From assembly GCA_037157565.1 (NCBI GenBank), contig JAZHRO010000013.1, positions 78,423,501 through 78,487,500 on the forward strand: DNA of 64,000 nt, read 5' to 3'. Position 1 is the stretch's first letter, and each line of letters opens with the position of its first letter. Shown here piece by piece: positions 36,701 to 48,241 of this stretch. Origin of the DNA: Thalassia testudinum (taxonomy: Eukaryota > Streptophyta > Magnoliopsida > Alismatales > Hydrocharitaceae). The position numbers and the translations under genes are program-made. The notes beneath the pieces are model-generated. The model was not told the DNA's origin, ran no database searches, and was given only the letters and a program-made list of their open reading frames with translations.

Positions 36701-37328
36701 TGTCCCAAACCTGGGATGCTTCTTTAGAGTAGAATCAAATATTTTCCCACCTCTCATTCCCATTCATGGAGCATCCCGTGACTATCCTCTCACCTCCTTC
36801 GGAAGAAGATCCTCGCTGCAACGTCGTCCTGCCCTATCCTCCTTCCTCCGCTGTCATTCACCCTCGTCTCGCTCCTCACCACCTTCATCCAGGCATCGTC
36901 AGAGCAAACTGTCATCCAAGCGACCATCGAGGGGGACTCTTCTCATCTCCATCTATCTTTACTACTTTCTAGTATAGTTTTTCCACTTTCATAGCTATAG
37001 GAAACATTTGTTCATCAATATATTGATATTCTCTCTCTCTCTCTCTCTCGTATTTTGCAAATAGATTAGTTTGATAATGTTTTCATCGATCTAATCTCTT
37101 GCTTGATAAAATCACCAAAAAAATTATAAAAGATAAAAATGACAAAAACAAATAACAAGTGAAACACGGATTTTTCAAACCAAATGTTCGCTTCCCTATG
37201 TTCGACCTAGGACTCCCTTTCGAGTTTCAGTTATAAATATTATCTGATTGACAGATTTTCCTGTGAATCGAACTATGATGACGGGTTTTCCAAACTCAAA
37301 TCTTTTTGCACGAATCTCTGCCGCATCA
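33724..37328 (+). repeat. RT3 5' LTR (A), split by solo LTR M
   Basis: It runs from TGATGTTGACACATTT to the end GAATCTCTGCCGCATCA. Without M (34574-36517) it is about 1.66 kb and matches B throughout. Modules in order are a G-box palindrome, decayed to CACATG, at 34172-34195; a tRNA-like block at 34338-34400; a TTTAGTGATG...GTCACTAA dyad at 36559-36585; and a TATA box TATAAAAG at 36620-36627. Confidence 0.85.
34574..36517 (+). repeat. Solo LTR M inside LTR A
   Basis: LTR B gives the empty site GTGCATGCTAGTAGTGG. In A this is split, with ACTAG (34569-34573) on the left and GCCAG (36518-36522) on the right, each one change from GCTAG. M begins TGATTAGCCCATATTTGTGG and ends CGACTCGTCA after CATACTACAACAATG, an end related to RT1 LTRs. 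A dyad AGCCCA/TGGGCT lies right at its start. The C-rich interior (35150-35720) gives long but meaningless ORFs. Confidence 0.8.
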
Positions 37329-37331
37329 TTT

Positions 37332-37349
37332 TGGCATCATTATCGTGGA
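37332..37349 (+). other. RT3 primer-binding site, decayed tRNA-Asp type
   Basis: TGGCATCATTATCGTGGA lies three bases after LTR A. It differs from the RT1 tRNA-Asp site at six positions, five of which are C-to-T or G-to-A changes, consistent with deamination of a methylated site. A different primer tRNA is less likely. Confidence 0.6.
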
Positions 37350-38528
37350 GGCAACGCTCTTTGGTTCTTTTCGTGTTTCTCTGCATTAGTTACATATTTT
37401 TCTAACCTATCTTTCTTCTTCGATTCACTATCTTATAGGAACCCGATCGAGGAGCTTAAGGCGATAGATTGGAGTGAAGTGCAGGTAGAGATTTCTGTAA
37501 GTTTCCCCCCACTTCCCCACCCACTAGTTCATTTTGCCACCTTAATAATCATGACCTAATCTACTTAGCTATTTTCACGAACCCTAAGATAAAAGTTGTT
37601 TATCTTGTTTGCCACCTCCACTCATCTCACCTTCGCATGAAAAGAAAATTAAAAAGAAAAATCTGACCTGATTGTAGGATGAAAGTAACACACATACCAT
37701 ACACACCCACATTTAAGGCACCTAACCTCTTTTGATTTTTACTCAAATGGGATTTTGACTTGTGGAACCAGTACACGTACAAATCAACACATAAAAGAAT
37801 AGAAATTTGATTAGGTTAAATATTTTATTGTGCCTTAATCAAGTGGTGCAATAGGCCTATTGCTTGAATTGTTTGAGCCACACCACTTAAGATAAAAGTG
37901 ATCCATCAAGTAGCTTGCCACTTAGGGTTGATCTTTAGGGTTGAGCCAGGCACTCCACACTATTTTTTTGATTTTTAAAGGAATATATCATCACCAATGC
38001 TTTCAAAACCTGAAGTGTTCTACTAAACCTTCATTGAATAAACTTAAAGATTAAACCCTAAAAGCTACTAAATAAGGTTAAACCCTAAAAGATGCATCAT
38101 CAAATAAGCTTGTTTGCAAACCCTGGTTGTGCACGCACACACATTTTAACTGATCATTAATAGCACAAACCATCTAAAGGAACCATCACATTCCAAGAAC
38201 ACAATCATCCCAAGCCTAACTAAAACTGAGTAGACATTGACCTTAAGGATTGATTCACTCTTCAGGACTCAGATTGAGATTTTTTTTATTAATCTACTTC
38301 TACTGGTCCATCTGATGTCTAGCTAGGGGAGTAGCATCAAACGACCGTGGTTGGGGTTATCAAAGTAACCAGAAGTGCAAGCCAAAGGAAGAATCTTCTC
38401 TCTAGCCCCTCCCTCTAACTAGTTGGATTGACTGGATAGAAGTAAACCAAATCATTTTTGTCATCTCAAGATAGGTCCTAGGAATCTGTAGGTCTTTAGC
38501 CTACCCACATAAGGATAGGTTTGGTTGA
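37350..38528 (+). other. RT3 5' leader
   Basis: This is non-coding sequence between the primer site and the reading frame. The only longer ORF (37248-37559) straddles the LTR end and is not conserved. No gag domain is recognisable. Confidence 0.5.
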
Positions 38529-38745
38529 TTGTATTGCAGGGCACCTTTCTCTCTTATGATTTCCTTCCTTACTTCACCATTGTATCCTTCCATATCTTTC
38601 ATACATTTCCCATCCTACCCTCTTACCAACACTTATCCTCAAGATGATTACTATCCCGACTCGACTTTTGATTACTCATCCACTGGTCGTGATAACTTTG
38701 ATTGGGGATATGATTCTGGACCTCAGTGTCTAGGGCCTAACCCTG

Positions 38746-40403
38746 TGATGTAAACATATTTACACTACTTAAGATGTCTATTTATGCATGTTCTTAAGCA
38801 TAGGATTGCATTGCATACTATAAATATTGCATAACATGCATCATCTTGCATTTAGATTAGTTTGAATAAAATGGAGGTTAATTATCTTCTTTTATGTTCA
38901 TGGATAGGGTAAACTTTTTATCGGGGCCTCGGATTAAAGATCCAATCGTACAGATGTGATCAGGGTGATGATTGGAGTTCAACGACTCCAAGATCGCCCT
39001 AATCTGACATTTGTAGCATCAGATAGAGATCGGGGAATCCTAGAAGAGAAAGGGCCAAGATGGTGTGAATCTACACTTCAAATGACAAATCCAACTGCAC
39101 GGATTGATTCGGATCGATGATCACAGCCTAACGGTGCGAAAATCGACTCAATCCGACAACCGTGGCACCATCTACATCATCCAGAAGATGGACGGCCAAG
39201 ATGGCGCCACGTTGTCCCATCTCAGTTGCCCAATCATCCGCACGCACCCGCTGAAGGTGCTCGCATCAATGTTTCCCCACTGTTGGATCAAGATCCAACG
39301 GCTGGGATGCATCCACACTTAAGTTAAGCACCCGCCCATCCGCGCACGTAGCGTAGTGGGTGAGAGCGCTTAATTGAGGCGCCGATGTGGGTTCGAATCG
39401 CGGAGGCATGGTGAGCAGGCGCGTGCAATCGTGCGATGAGGATCGAGCGGCTATAAGCGCTCGATAGCACCCACGCTCTATTGCACTCCCATGCCTCACG
39501 CGAGATCAGACGCGGGTGGGCGGGCGCTGAGGAGTGGGTGGAGGCGGGAGATAAGCCGTCTGATCGTGAATGTGCGTTACACACACGAGCAGGTGAGCGG
39601 GCACACGCGCTCCGCCACACATCACCCACGATGGGGCTTTAGCGACGATTTTATCCATCACTAAAGACCCTTGATTTAATGTTTTTCAAATTAAAATGAC
39701 CAAATTGCCCTCACTCCTTGCAACTATAAAAGGAGACCCCCTCCACATGAAATTATCATCCCTTCCTTCTCTTCTCTCCCTCTCCAAAGCTCAAGAGAAG
39801 CTTGTCCCACACCCGGGATGCTTCTCGTGAGATAAAGTCAATTTTTCGTCCCCCTTTCGGAAGCAGATCCTGCGATGACGACGTGCTGCCCCATTTCCGG
39901 TCTTCCCGCTTCGTTCCCCTTCGTCCTGCTCCGTCCTCCTCCAGGTGTCATCCCATCCAGCTCGTCCTCCAAGCGACCATCGAGGAGGATATTTCTCTCT
40001 CCATTCTTTTTAATGTTTTTTAGAGTAGATTTACTGCTTTCTAGTGTAATCATTTTCTGTTTCTAGTCAAAATGTTTAGTGTAACAAACAATCTTTTTAA
40101 TGATGAATTCCATGTTCATTCTACATCTCTTTTTGGCTTTTGTTTGTAATATTCTCTCTCTCTTACTCTCTCTCTCTTCTATTTATTGTAAATAGTTAGA
40201 TAATTCTAATCAATTAATTTTCTTCGTGACAAATAAAATAAAAGCGTATTTTTTTAAATCAAACGTCCTCCTCCCTGTGTTTGACCCGGGATTTCGATTC
40301 TGGTATAAATTTTATTTGTTAAACACGAGTTCTTTGCTTTCAAACTACAACGATAGGTTTTTTAAAACCAAACACGTTAGCGTAGCAACTCGTATGTTCA
40401 ACA
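38746..40403 (+). repeat. Solo LTR C inside the RT3 ORF
   Basis: A 1658-base LTR, TGATGTAAACATATTTACAC...GTTCAACA, is flanked by perfect CCCTG duplications (38741-38745 and 40404-40408). It is the same family as D at 62223. It contains the extended G-box palindrome (39199-39222, centre CACGTT), a tRNA-like block (39343-39412), a TTTAGCGACG...CATCACTAAAG dyad (39637-39664) and a TATA box (39725-39732). Confidence 0.92.
39343..39412 (+). promoter_or_regulatory. tRNA-like block in LTR C (best preserved)
   Basis: TAGCGTAGTGGG fits the Pol III A-box consensus and GGTTCGAATCGC fits the B-box. About 30 bases lie between the two boxes, close to real tRNA spacing. The D-arm-like stretch continues GGTGAGAGC, as in tRNAs. 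Loop sequence TTAATTG sits where an anticodon loop would be. The block is part of the LTR U3 region, on the sense strand, about 310 bases upstream of the TATA box. Confidence 0.55.
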
Positions 40404-40820
40404 CCCTGGACAACAAGACTATGATTACATCCTTCCTAGAGCTATAATGATTATAGATCTCCACCCTTTGATGATCAATCTAACTCGATCTACAATCAAG
40501 AAGAATATGTTGATTATAACACCTACCCTCCCCGGGAATATGCTGAATATAGGTCACCACCATTCTTTGAACAACCCAAAATGACCTACTATCAGGGAGG
40601 GACCCGAGAACCTTAATATCTTGACTCCCCTAGATTGAACCCAAACCCACCCAACCCTGAACCGAACCATTCGGTTCAGGTGAACCAGGTCCAAGACAGG
40701 GTGTTGGCTAACTTGAGGAACAGCATACAATCCTTAGAAGCTCAACCAACACCATGCACTAAAGCATTGGAGCCTATGATCAAAATGATTGATAAGCTTA
40801 ATAGTGCTTTATTGGATTTG

Positions 40821-43707
40821 TGGCGAAACGGTGGCAGCAACTAGCTTTTCTTAAGTCGTTGTAGTACAGATAGTTATTGCCATCATTTGCTAATATTTGT
40901 TACTCGGAAAATACAGTTCTCCTGAGGTCGAACTCAGGGAGCAAGTCGTATTCTAGAGGTATACAGTTTCTATTACAAAAAATAAAGGTAGAGAGAGAGA
41001 GAAATAGAGAGAGGAGGAAATTTGGCTTCTTCTTCTTCTCTTCCTGTTCTTCTTGTCTTCTCTCTTCTTCTGTTCTTCGGATCTTCCTCTCGTGCTCTTC
41101 TTCTTCTGTCTTTTTCTTCAGATCTTCACTGCGGGTCCTGTTTCTTCTTTCCTTGCGCTTCTCGTCTTCCTTCTTCAGCTCTGTCTCAGCTGCTTCTTCT
41201 TTGTTTATCTCCTTGTGGTCTTCTTCTTCTGCCTTTTGTTCTTCATATCTTCTTTTTACTTCTTTCTTCTGATCTCCTTCTCGTGCTCTTCTTCTGCTTT
41301 TGCTGTCAGGACGTTGTCTCTCCTTCTTTCTTCTTTTTCTTTCTGTCTTCTTTTCTTCTTTTTCTTCTTCGTTGCAGTCCTGCTCGTCTTTTCTTCTCCT
41401 TCTTCTTCGTCCTCAGAGCGTCGTCTGATTGTTCAATCAGACGACTTAAGTAACCCACTGCTACAGTGCGTCCTTGGTGCTCCTCCTTCTTCCTTCAGTC
41501 TTTCTTCGTCGGTCTTCTTCTTCTCTGCCTCGGCTTGTTCCTGCACACACCATAGCCAACGCAAAACCTACTCTACCCTCCCCCCCCGCGTCACTCTCTC
41601 TCAGAATTCGCTCTTAGGAAAGCTCTCCCAGAGCAACCGGGTAATCGGGTACGCGGGTAGCGCCCGGGTCTAGGCCCACCAGCGTGCGGTGGTGGGCGAG
41701 GAGTGCAGGTCGGGCTAATCCGGTCAGAGCCAGGTCCGCGGGGTGTGAGCGCGGACGAGGCCGGGTAATCGGGCGGGTGAAGGGGACCTCACCCCAGTGC
41801 GTTCGGAGGCGATAAGGCTTATTCACAAAAATAATTTAAACGGTGAAAGCGTTGCGAGGCTTACCGATGTGGGACTAAACTGACGCCTCTCCTCGCGTGC
41901 GCCTGCTGGAAGACCGCAGCCTTGCTTCTGCAGCTGCAGCTTCGATTTTCATCGGTTGCTAGCTGGCTGCCTTCACAGGAGTCTCCTTAATCCGCAGCAG
42001 CTGGAAACCTGGAGTCCTCAAGCCTGGAGCGCGGGAGAAGCTGCTTCATTGTGGCGTCAATGGCGGTCGAGCCTCAGAACCTGTCGGACACGAATATGGC
42101 CTCTCGGCCTAATCAAACTACTGAGGAACCTTCGTCGTGGCACGGCGAAGGTGTTGAGCTGTGCGGCAAGCTGCAAGGCGGTGTCTGGCGGCAGCCCTAG
42201 GTCGGACTGCAACCGGAGAAATGGGTTTGTTTGGGGGAGTGTTATGGAGGTGTGGAGAGGCAGTGGAGGGGTGGGGGGTGTTCAGAGTGATGAGGCGGAG
42301 GTTCGGTGAGGGTCGGCGAGGCGTGTGAGGCTATGGAGAGATGGGGGCGTCTCGCCGGAGGGTAGCCGGAGACGAAGGGGGTGACGGTGGTCAGGGTCGG
42401 TCGAGGGCTTAATTGAACAAATTGAAATAGGGAAAAGAAAGAGGAGAGGAAGGGAAGTAGTTCTAACTTACTTGCAGGGACGAAGGGGGAGGAGCAGGGC
42501 GACAGTCGTATCGACTGTCGCCGGAGAAGAAGATGCCCAGGGGAAGGGGCGATGGCAAGGAGAGGGTCGGAGAGGCGCCAGCTGGGTGCGGCGTGGCGCG
42601 GGAAGAGCGAGGGAGGGCAACCCTGCAGCTGGTAGTGCGGCAGAGCGACGAGGACGAAGAGGGAAAAACCGCCGGAGCTGGAGGGCTTCCTGTCGGAGTG
42701 GGAAGAGAGTGAAAAGAGGGTGTTTCTCCGTCAGGACCAAGCTCCTGAGAACGGCGGAGCGACGGGGGTATTTAAGGGGCGGAATCAGAGAGGAGGGCGG
42801 AGGGAGACGACGTGTCTCCCTTGCCGGAGGACGTCGGAGATGGAGACCCATACCGTCCGTGCGTTCGCACGGCCGGTATGGTGGGTTGCAGCGACCAGGG
42901 GGGTGTTCCTGCGACGGCTGACAACGTAAGGCACCCCCGGTTGACTTGCCAGACCCTCCCCCTTACCCTGCGCGGTGCCATGCTCCGCGCAAGATCGCCG
43001 GAGCATGGTGCTGGTCAGGTTTTGGCAGGAGGGACCTGAATGCAAAGAACGAAGGAGAGTTAGGGGTAGAAATGTGAGGGTTCAAAAGTTGAGGGCCAAA
43101 AAGTAAATAAATGAGGACCAAAGTGTAAAGTTGGTCAAGAAGGTTTCCTCTTAGGCTCAAGTTTTTATACATGACTAATTAGGACATAAGGATTATGATG
43201 GTGAATTTTATTTCCAGATTAAACCTTGTTTGACCGATCAATTTACGCAAAAACCCAAATTAAGTTGTTAATTGGGCATGGTTCTCAATGTAGGTCAAAA
43301 TGGGTTCCTAAGGTCAAATTGAAGGTTCTAAACCCTAGAGATTATTTTTCTATGAATTTTAGAGGGTTTAGTTGATTTTTTTTCTCTTCCTCGAACCTCA
43401 TGTTTTTAAGTGGGTTTGTTTTTAGGGTTATTGGATGTCATTTAATTCCTTGGAGTTGCTGTAGCCCTTATTGAATCATCTCATCCCACTTTTATTCTTA
43501 TTAGGTTGCTTTGACCTATGTTTGGACCCTGAGTTACCCTATTTTTAGATTGGATTGGTGAAATTGCATTTTTACCCCTTAGTTTCTATTTTCTTTGCGA
43601 ACTCAGAATCTCTCTGAGTTAAGTCTTTCCTTGAGTTATGTAGGAGCTTTTATCCTTTGTATTAGGTCAAAATGAGCTAGTTATGGCTCATGATGAGGTT
43701 CTCATCA
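40821..43707 (-). repeat. RT2 3' LTR (left copy)
   Basis: It is homologous to RT1 LTRs from the GAGGTCGAACTCAGGGAGCA block onward but has a different end (TGGCGAAACGGTGGCAGCAA). It carries the hairpin at 42848-42881. The TATA box has decayed to TTAAATACC (minus, near 42768), whereas the right LTR keeps CCTATAAATAACC. Confidence 0.93.
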
Positions 43708-45261
43708 TACCCCCATGCCTATCTTTTGCTAGTCCCTTAGCAAAAACTTAAGGTTTCAACCCTTGTTCTAGACCATGAAGTTCTTAATAGCTTCAGATAA
43801 GTGCTTTTTCATTTGAGCTTAGATTAGGTTAGAATGCTGACCATAGGCCTAAAAGGTACTCTAGTACCAATCAAGATCCAAATCTGTCTAGCCTCAGCCT
43901 TAGTCCTTAGCAAAGGTTTTTAAGGCCCACAAGAACTAACCTAAGGTTTATTGGACTTTGTGGTTAAAGCACCCGTGCTTGAAATGATTTTAGCCCTGGC
44001 TCAGTTCGCAGTGAGTTTTGTAAGAGAGAGAGATAGAAAATTTTTCTGTTTGGAGAGTTTTCTCTCTTTTTCTTTTTAATTCTAGCTTAGGATTGGCTTT
44101 TCAACACGGTCTGTATCAGATTCCTTGCTCCCATCATCAATCCTCAAGGGTTCCTGGCAGTCGATGCTTCGAGATAGCACCGCCCATGGCAACCCCCGGA
44201 ACCCTGGCTATTGAGATTTCGAGATAATCCCATCCATGGTGTTCCGTGGCCGAATCCAGACCCTGGCAATTGACACTTCGAGATAATGCCATCCATGGAA
44301 TTTGAACCAGCAGAGTGCTTACATGCCCCCAGTAGGATATGTGAATATCCTAAGAGACAAGCACCGAGGAGACGATATTTTGTTACGCATCTTTGAGGGG
44401 ATTTCCCGCCTCTCCGCGCTGGGAACTGGTCCAAATCAACTTGTGTTGATCGGCCGCTCCTACTCTAGGTGTTCTTTTCAGAATTTTGCGACGCTTCTGC
44501 GTGATTTTGATTTTTACGCTTACTGAACCAGGGTGTGTGTGAGGTTAGGGTGCTTAGGTTACTGAGTCCCATAAACCAAAAATTAGTTAATGAGGCCAAA
44601 TACTCCCTAAGCCTTAGACCTAATACTTCAGCTTTTCATTTTCCTCAACCTCTTGAGGAGTGTCTAGATCTTAATGGGTACTAAGAGTCTATTCAAGAAT
44701 GCCTAAGGTTTGCGTTCTTACTAATCTCATTATGCACTTTTCATTTCTTTTCTTGAAAAAAATGGTCTAGAGCTTAGGTCAATTCCTTAGCTTCTTACTA
44801 ATGACTATTACTTGTTTTTCTTTAATCTTTTTGTGCTCCTTTTTCATTTTGTTTCTTTTCTCCTTCTCCTTCACAAAATTTCCTTCTCCTCTTTTCCTCT
44901 TATTCTTTTTCAAAAATTTTTAATTTTTATGGTGTTTTTGGCATATGTGAATTTTTTGTTTGAAACCTTTTCTTACAAGGTTTTGCACTTTCATACCCCC
45001 CCATGCCTAAGATTTGCAATGTCCTCATTGTAACCTAGGGGGTTTTTATTCAACTTAGTTCATACATTAGGACAGATGTTTTGATGAGTGAATGAGTCGG
45101 GGTGACTGTTGCGGACAATTTTTAATCTCAGATGCAAGCATCTGAGGTGGAGTCGACTGTCCTAAAGTGTGAACTTTAAGTGCGGCAAGGTGTCAGAAAA
45201 GGTTTTAGGTTTTCAAAGAGAATGACGGGCTACCTCCCGTTGAGCGCTAAATTTGATGCCT
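43708..45261 (-). other. RT2 polypurine tract and 3' untranslated region
   Basis: It is shared with RT1 (6259-7797). The polypurine tract is 43708-43719. The triple repeat is at 44154-44189, 44203-44239 and 44263-44298. The second PPT-like tract is at 44994-45007, with dyad CAATGAGGACATTG (minus strand) at 45017-45030. Confidence 0.7.
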
Positions 45262-47157
45262 TCAGCCAAGCAGGAAATGCGATGGAGAGGGGATGATCAA
45301 ATCAGTAGAGTTTTGTAAGACAAGCACCTTGATTAAGAGCCTGGTTGGTCCAACCAGGTGCTTGTTCAGATCGACAAGCTGATGATGCAGCCCAAACCCA
45401 ATCAATCTGGTGGGTTGATAGATGTAGATCAAAAGGTGTGGAACCCACCATATACTATGAAGCTCAGATGGATGTGGAAGTGTGAATGCAGGGTTTGGCT
45501 GAGTCGAATCAGCCTGGTCAGAGTAGGGACCCGTAGAATAATCAGTGATTGATGCAGGAACCCTACAGGGGTGATCAGAGAATGATAGAGCATGGTATGT
45601 AGTCTGATCAATGTTCGAAACCCGATGTGGAAATGCAATCGGCTCGGTGAGAGGTGAATCTGAATAGAAATTGAGTCCGGTTGCGGGTCGGGGTTGGGAA
45701 GAGGTTTTGATTAGTTCTGTGTGTGCAGACGAGGTGGCAACTATGTATGAGGGCTCTTCTAGAAAGGAACGATAGGTGGTTTTCTGTAGAGAGTCCTCCG
45801 GGTAACTATCAAATGCCTGAAGAGTGTTTGTAGGATGAAAGAAATCTGAATTGAGAAAAGATTTGAATTCTGGGTTGCAATCACTCTTGGCATTTTCTAT
45901 TTTTGGTTCCTGAGGATCAAAAAGGAATGATTCTGTGTTATCAGTGATCTCGGGAATCAGGACCTCAGAGTCGGAGTCAGAGTCATGAGAACTGAGGTCG
46001 TAGATGGTCCTGGTGTGTTCAGGAAGGAGAGTCTCTCCGCAATTATAGTCGGATTTGAAGTTGTCGGAGAGTTTGTGAAAATGAGATTCATGATCATGAA
46101 TTCCACCACAGCAAAAATTATTAGATGTGGAATCAGTAGCCTGACTGGGGTCTAGCTTATATGTCAATTCTGGGCTTATAAAGGTATTCTGTCTAAGCTC
46201 AAGCTCAAAGCTGGTAGGATAGACCCAATTGAAATCCAACTCGTCCAACTCCTCAGTCTCTGTATCATAAATTGGTATGACTTTCGAAAAATCGATCAGA
46301 TTTTTTGAAGATGTTGGAGAGGGGTATTCATCAAATAGAGGCCCGGAATCATATTCTGTAAAAATTTGATCTTTCTCATAAGGGGCCTCATAATCTTCCC
46401 AATAAGTTTCAGATCTAGGTTTTAGGCTTAGGATGTGGGTAGAATTATTAGAACCTAAGTCCGAATAACCTTCGAGGGCCACCTTATCAAAATAAGGGGC
46501 GAAATTTATACCCTCAAAAGGTTCAGTTCTGATCTCATTATTGCAGGAGTTTTGGAATTCTAGGCTTGGCAATTCATGGTCTAAGTTTGGCTCATCATTG
46601 TGTTCTCCTGCAATATCCCAACCTAATTCAACATTGTCTTCTATCTGGGTTGGGATTCCACAACCACTTTGTTCCTCAATCCCGAGATCTGGGAAACTAG
46701 ATTGTTCCTTAATACTGTTCCAAGATGGTTCACCCTCTATTTCTGGTATATACGGGTATTTCTGGTTGATAATTTATTCTACTGATTTCATCATTTCTAC
46801 CCGTTTTATAAGGGCATCTTGGTGTTGTTCCCAAAGTACAGGATTTATCAAGCATTGAAGGTATTCAGATTGGTGTAATTTTTCTATCTCAATGTATCCT
46901 GTCATGAGCATATCTCGGGTTGATCCTTTTGTAACTTCTGTCAAAAGAATTTAGGCACAGTTTATGATGAAAGCTGTGGTTGTTGGGACATCAACCTGAA
47001 TGTTTTCTATTGGTGTTGAGGGTTTATATTTGATTTCATAGAATTCAAGGGCATCCTCAATCATCTTATCTTTCATGGATCTCAGATATTCAGGTTTTTT
47101 ACATGGTAGTCTTGCTAGGTAATTAGGCTGCATCTTTGAATCAGGTGGTGGAATCAA
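45262..47157 (-). pseudogene. RT2 acidic ORF of unknown function replacing gag-pol
   Basis: One minus-strand frame spans about 632 codons from 47157 to the stop at 45262, interrupted by TAA at 46951-46953 and TAA at 46774-46776. The longest uninterrupted part is 436 codons from the methionine at 46572. The N-terminal part is partly helical-looking and charged (EYLRSMKDKMIEDALEFYEI; YIEIEKLHQSEYLQCLINP). The remainder is rich in Asp, Glu, Ser and Pro (for example SSHDSDSDSEVLIPEITDN). There is no protease, RT, RNase H or integrase motif, no zinc knuckle and no membrane segment. The first 40 or so gag codons are still recognisable just upstream (47240-47310), in a different frame. I do not recognise a family. 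Confidence 0.6.
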
Positions 47158-48221
47158 GATATAGAATCAGAAGTTTGAATCAATGGAAGAAGGGGACTTT
47201 GTTCAGAATCAGAGGAAAGAGGGGCTATGCGAAAGATTGGTTGCACAAACAAGGGCAGCGAGGCTTAGCCTCGGGGAGAGTGAATTTCTATAGGAGGTTC
47301 CAAGGACCTCCTGCAAAATACTGAAGGACTGGATGAGATAAGCAGGTGCTGGACCCAATCAAGACACCCAAAAATGTGTTGGGTGACTATAGAGGTGCGG
47401 GGCAGATGGACCCCTTGATCAGAAAGACCGTCCACCTGAGAATTACCTGGGCAGCCAGAGAGGGAGAGTCCCGCGAAGACCCCTACACGGTAGAGCGTCC
47501 CCACGGGTTACAGGGTTTCCCCCACCCAACCTCTCTTGTCACTGCGGTTCCAGGTAGACCAGAATGGGGATCTTGACCTCTTAAGTCTACCAATTTTTAC
47601 TTTAAGATCAGGGTGCTTAAGGTTTCACTTGAACTTTTAGTTCTTTGAGTGCAAAGAGTGACCTAATTTAAGGTTGGTTGACCCAAGGGGGCAACTTTAC
47701 CTCTTGTTTCCTTTGAGAGTTTTTGGGTCTTGTCTTTTAGGGTTCAAGTGTTTAGAGAGCCAATTGTTTTAGGTTTTCTTTGAATAGGTATTTTCAGACA
47801 AGGGCTTGGGCACACTTCATTTGGTTTTCTCAATTCTTGCTTAAGGAGTGTGTCACTAAGTCCCTAGTGTTGGATCCTAGGTTGGCTCTACTTGGTCCAG
47901 TTAGCTCTTTGTTAGGTAATTAGGGCTAAAGCAAGAATGTGTTAGCCCTTAAATACCCTTAATAGTGTGCAGTAATAATGGGTTGAAAACATGCAACTTT
48001 TTATGGTTACTAAGTATGGAAGACAGGTTAGCCCTATATTGCTTGTTCTTTTCTTTTCTTCCTCTTTAGAATTTAGGGATTGAGAGGATAGAATTTTACC
48101 TATCCTTGGAGTGGTTGTCGTGCGGTTGCTTGTCTTCTTGATTTCCTGTAGCTGCACAAAAGAGAGGAGATTATCAGAAACTAAAAGAAACAGGAATGTT
48201 TACCTCTAGAATAGCCGTTGC
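47158..48221 (-). other. RT2 5' leader with gag N-terminal remnant
   Basis: Homologous to the RT1 leader. Near 47310-47200 (minus) the frame encodes RRSLEPPIEIHS...ASLPLFVQ, matching the RT1 gag N-terminus RRSLRPP...LEIRS...ASTPVFVQ, with one glutamine codon turned to TAA. RT2 therefore arose from a gag-containing ancestor by replacement downstream of gag codon 50 or so. Confidence 0.65.
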
Positions 48222-48239
48222 TCCCCGGCAACGGCGCCA
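48222..48239 (-). other. RT2 primer-binding site, tRNA-Asp type
   Basis: TCCCCGGCAACGGCGCCA on the plus strand is identical to the RT1 site, two bases from the 5' LTR. Confidence 0.9.
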
Positions 48240-48241
48240 AC

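Larger units (their letters stand above)
38529..40815 (+). pseudogene. RT3 ORF, N-terminal part: Tyr/Pro/Asp/Asn-rich, split by solo LTR C
   Basis: Before C the frame encodes a segment with YPQDDYYPDSTFDY and GRDNFDWGYDSG. After C (from 40404) a frame with QSNSIYNQEEYVDYNTYPP continues to 40613. It then passes a TAA at 40614-40616 into a segment with NHSVQVNQVQDRVLANLRN up to the RT2 insertion. The composition (Tyr, Pro, Asp, Asn, Gln) is that of a disordered region. RT4 has a similar stretch at 58609-58250 (minus), for example YPSFPNYPQHDLYSN. No known family is recognised. It takes the place gag occupies in RT1. Confidence 0.5.

Noticed and set aside
39343..39412. Functional tRNA gene
   Set aside because: A- and B-boxes are good, but the acceptor stem does not close and the anticodon stem is imperfect. 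It is better described as a tRNA-like block within an LTR.
43409..43440. Telomere-like TTTAGGG units
   Set aside because: Isolated single units occur inside LTR sequence; there is no tandem array.
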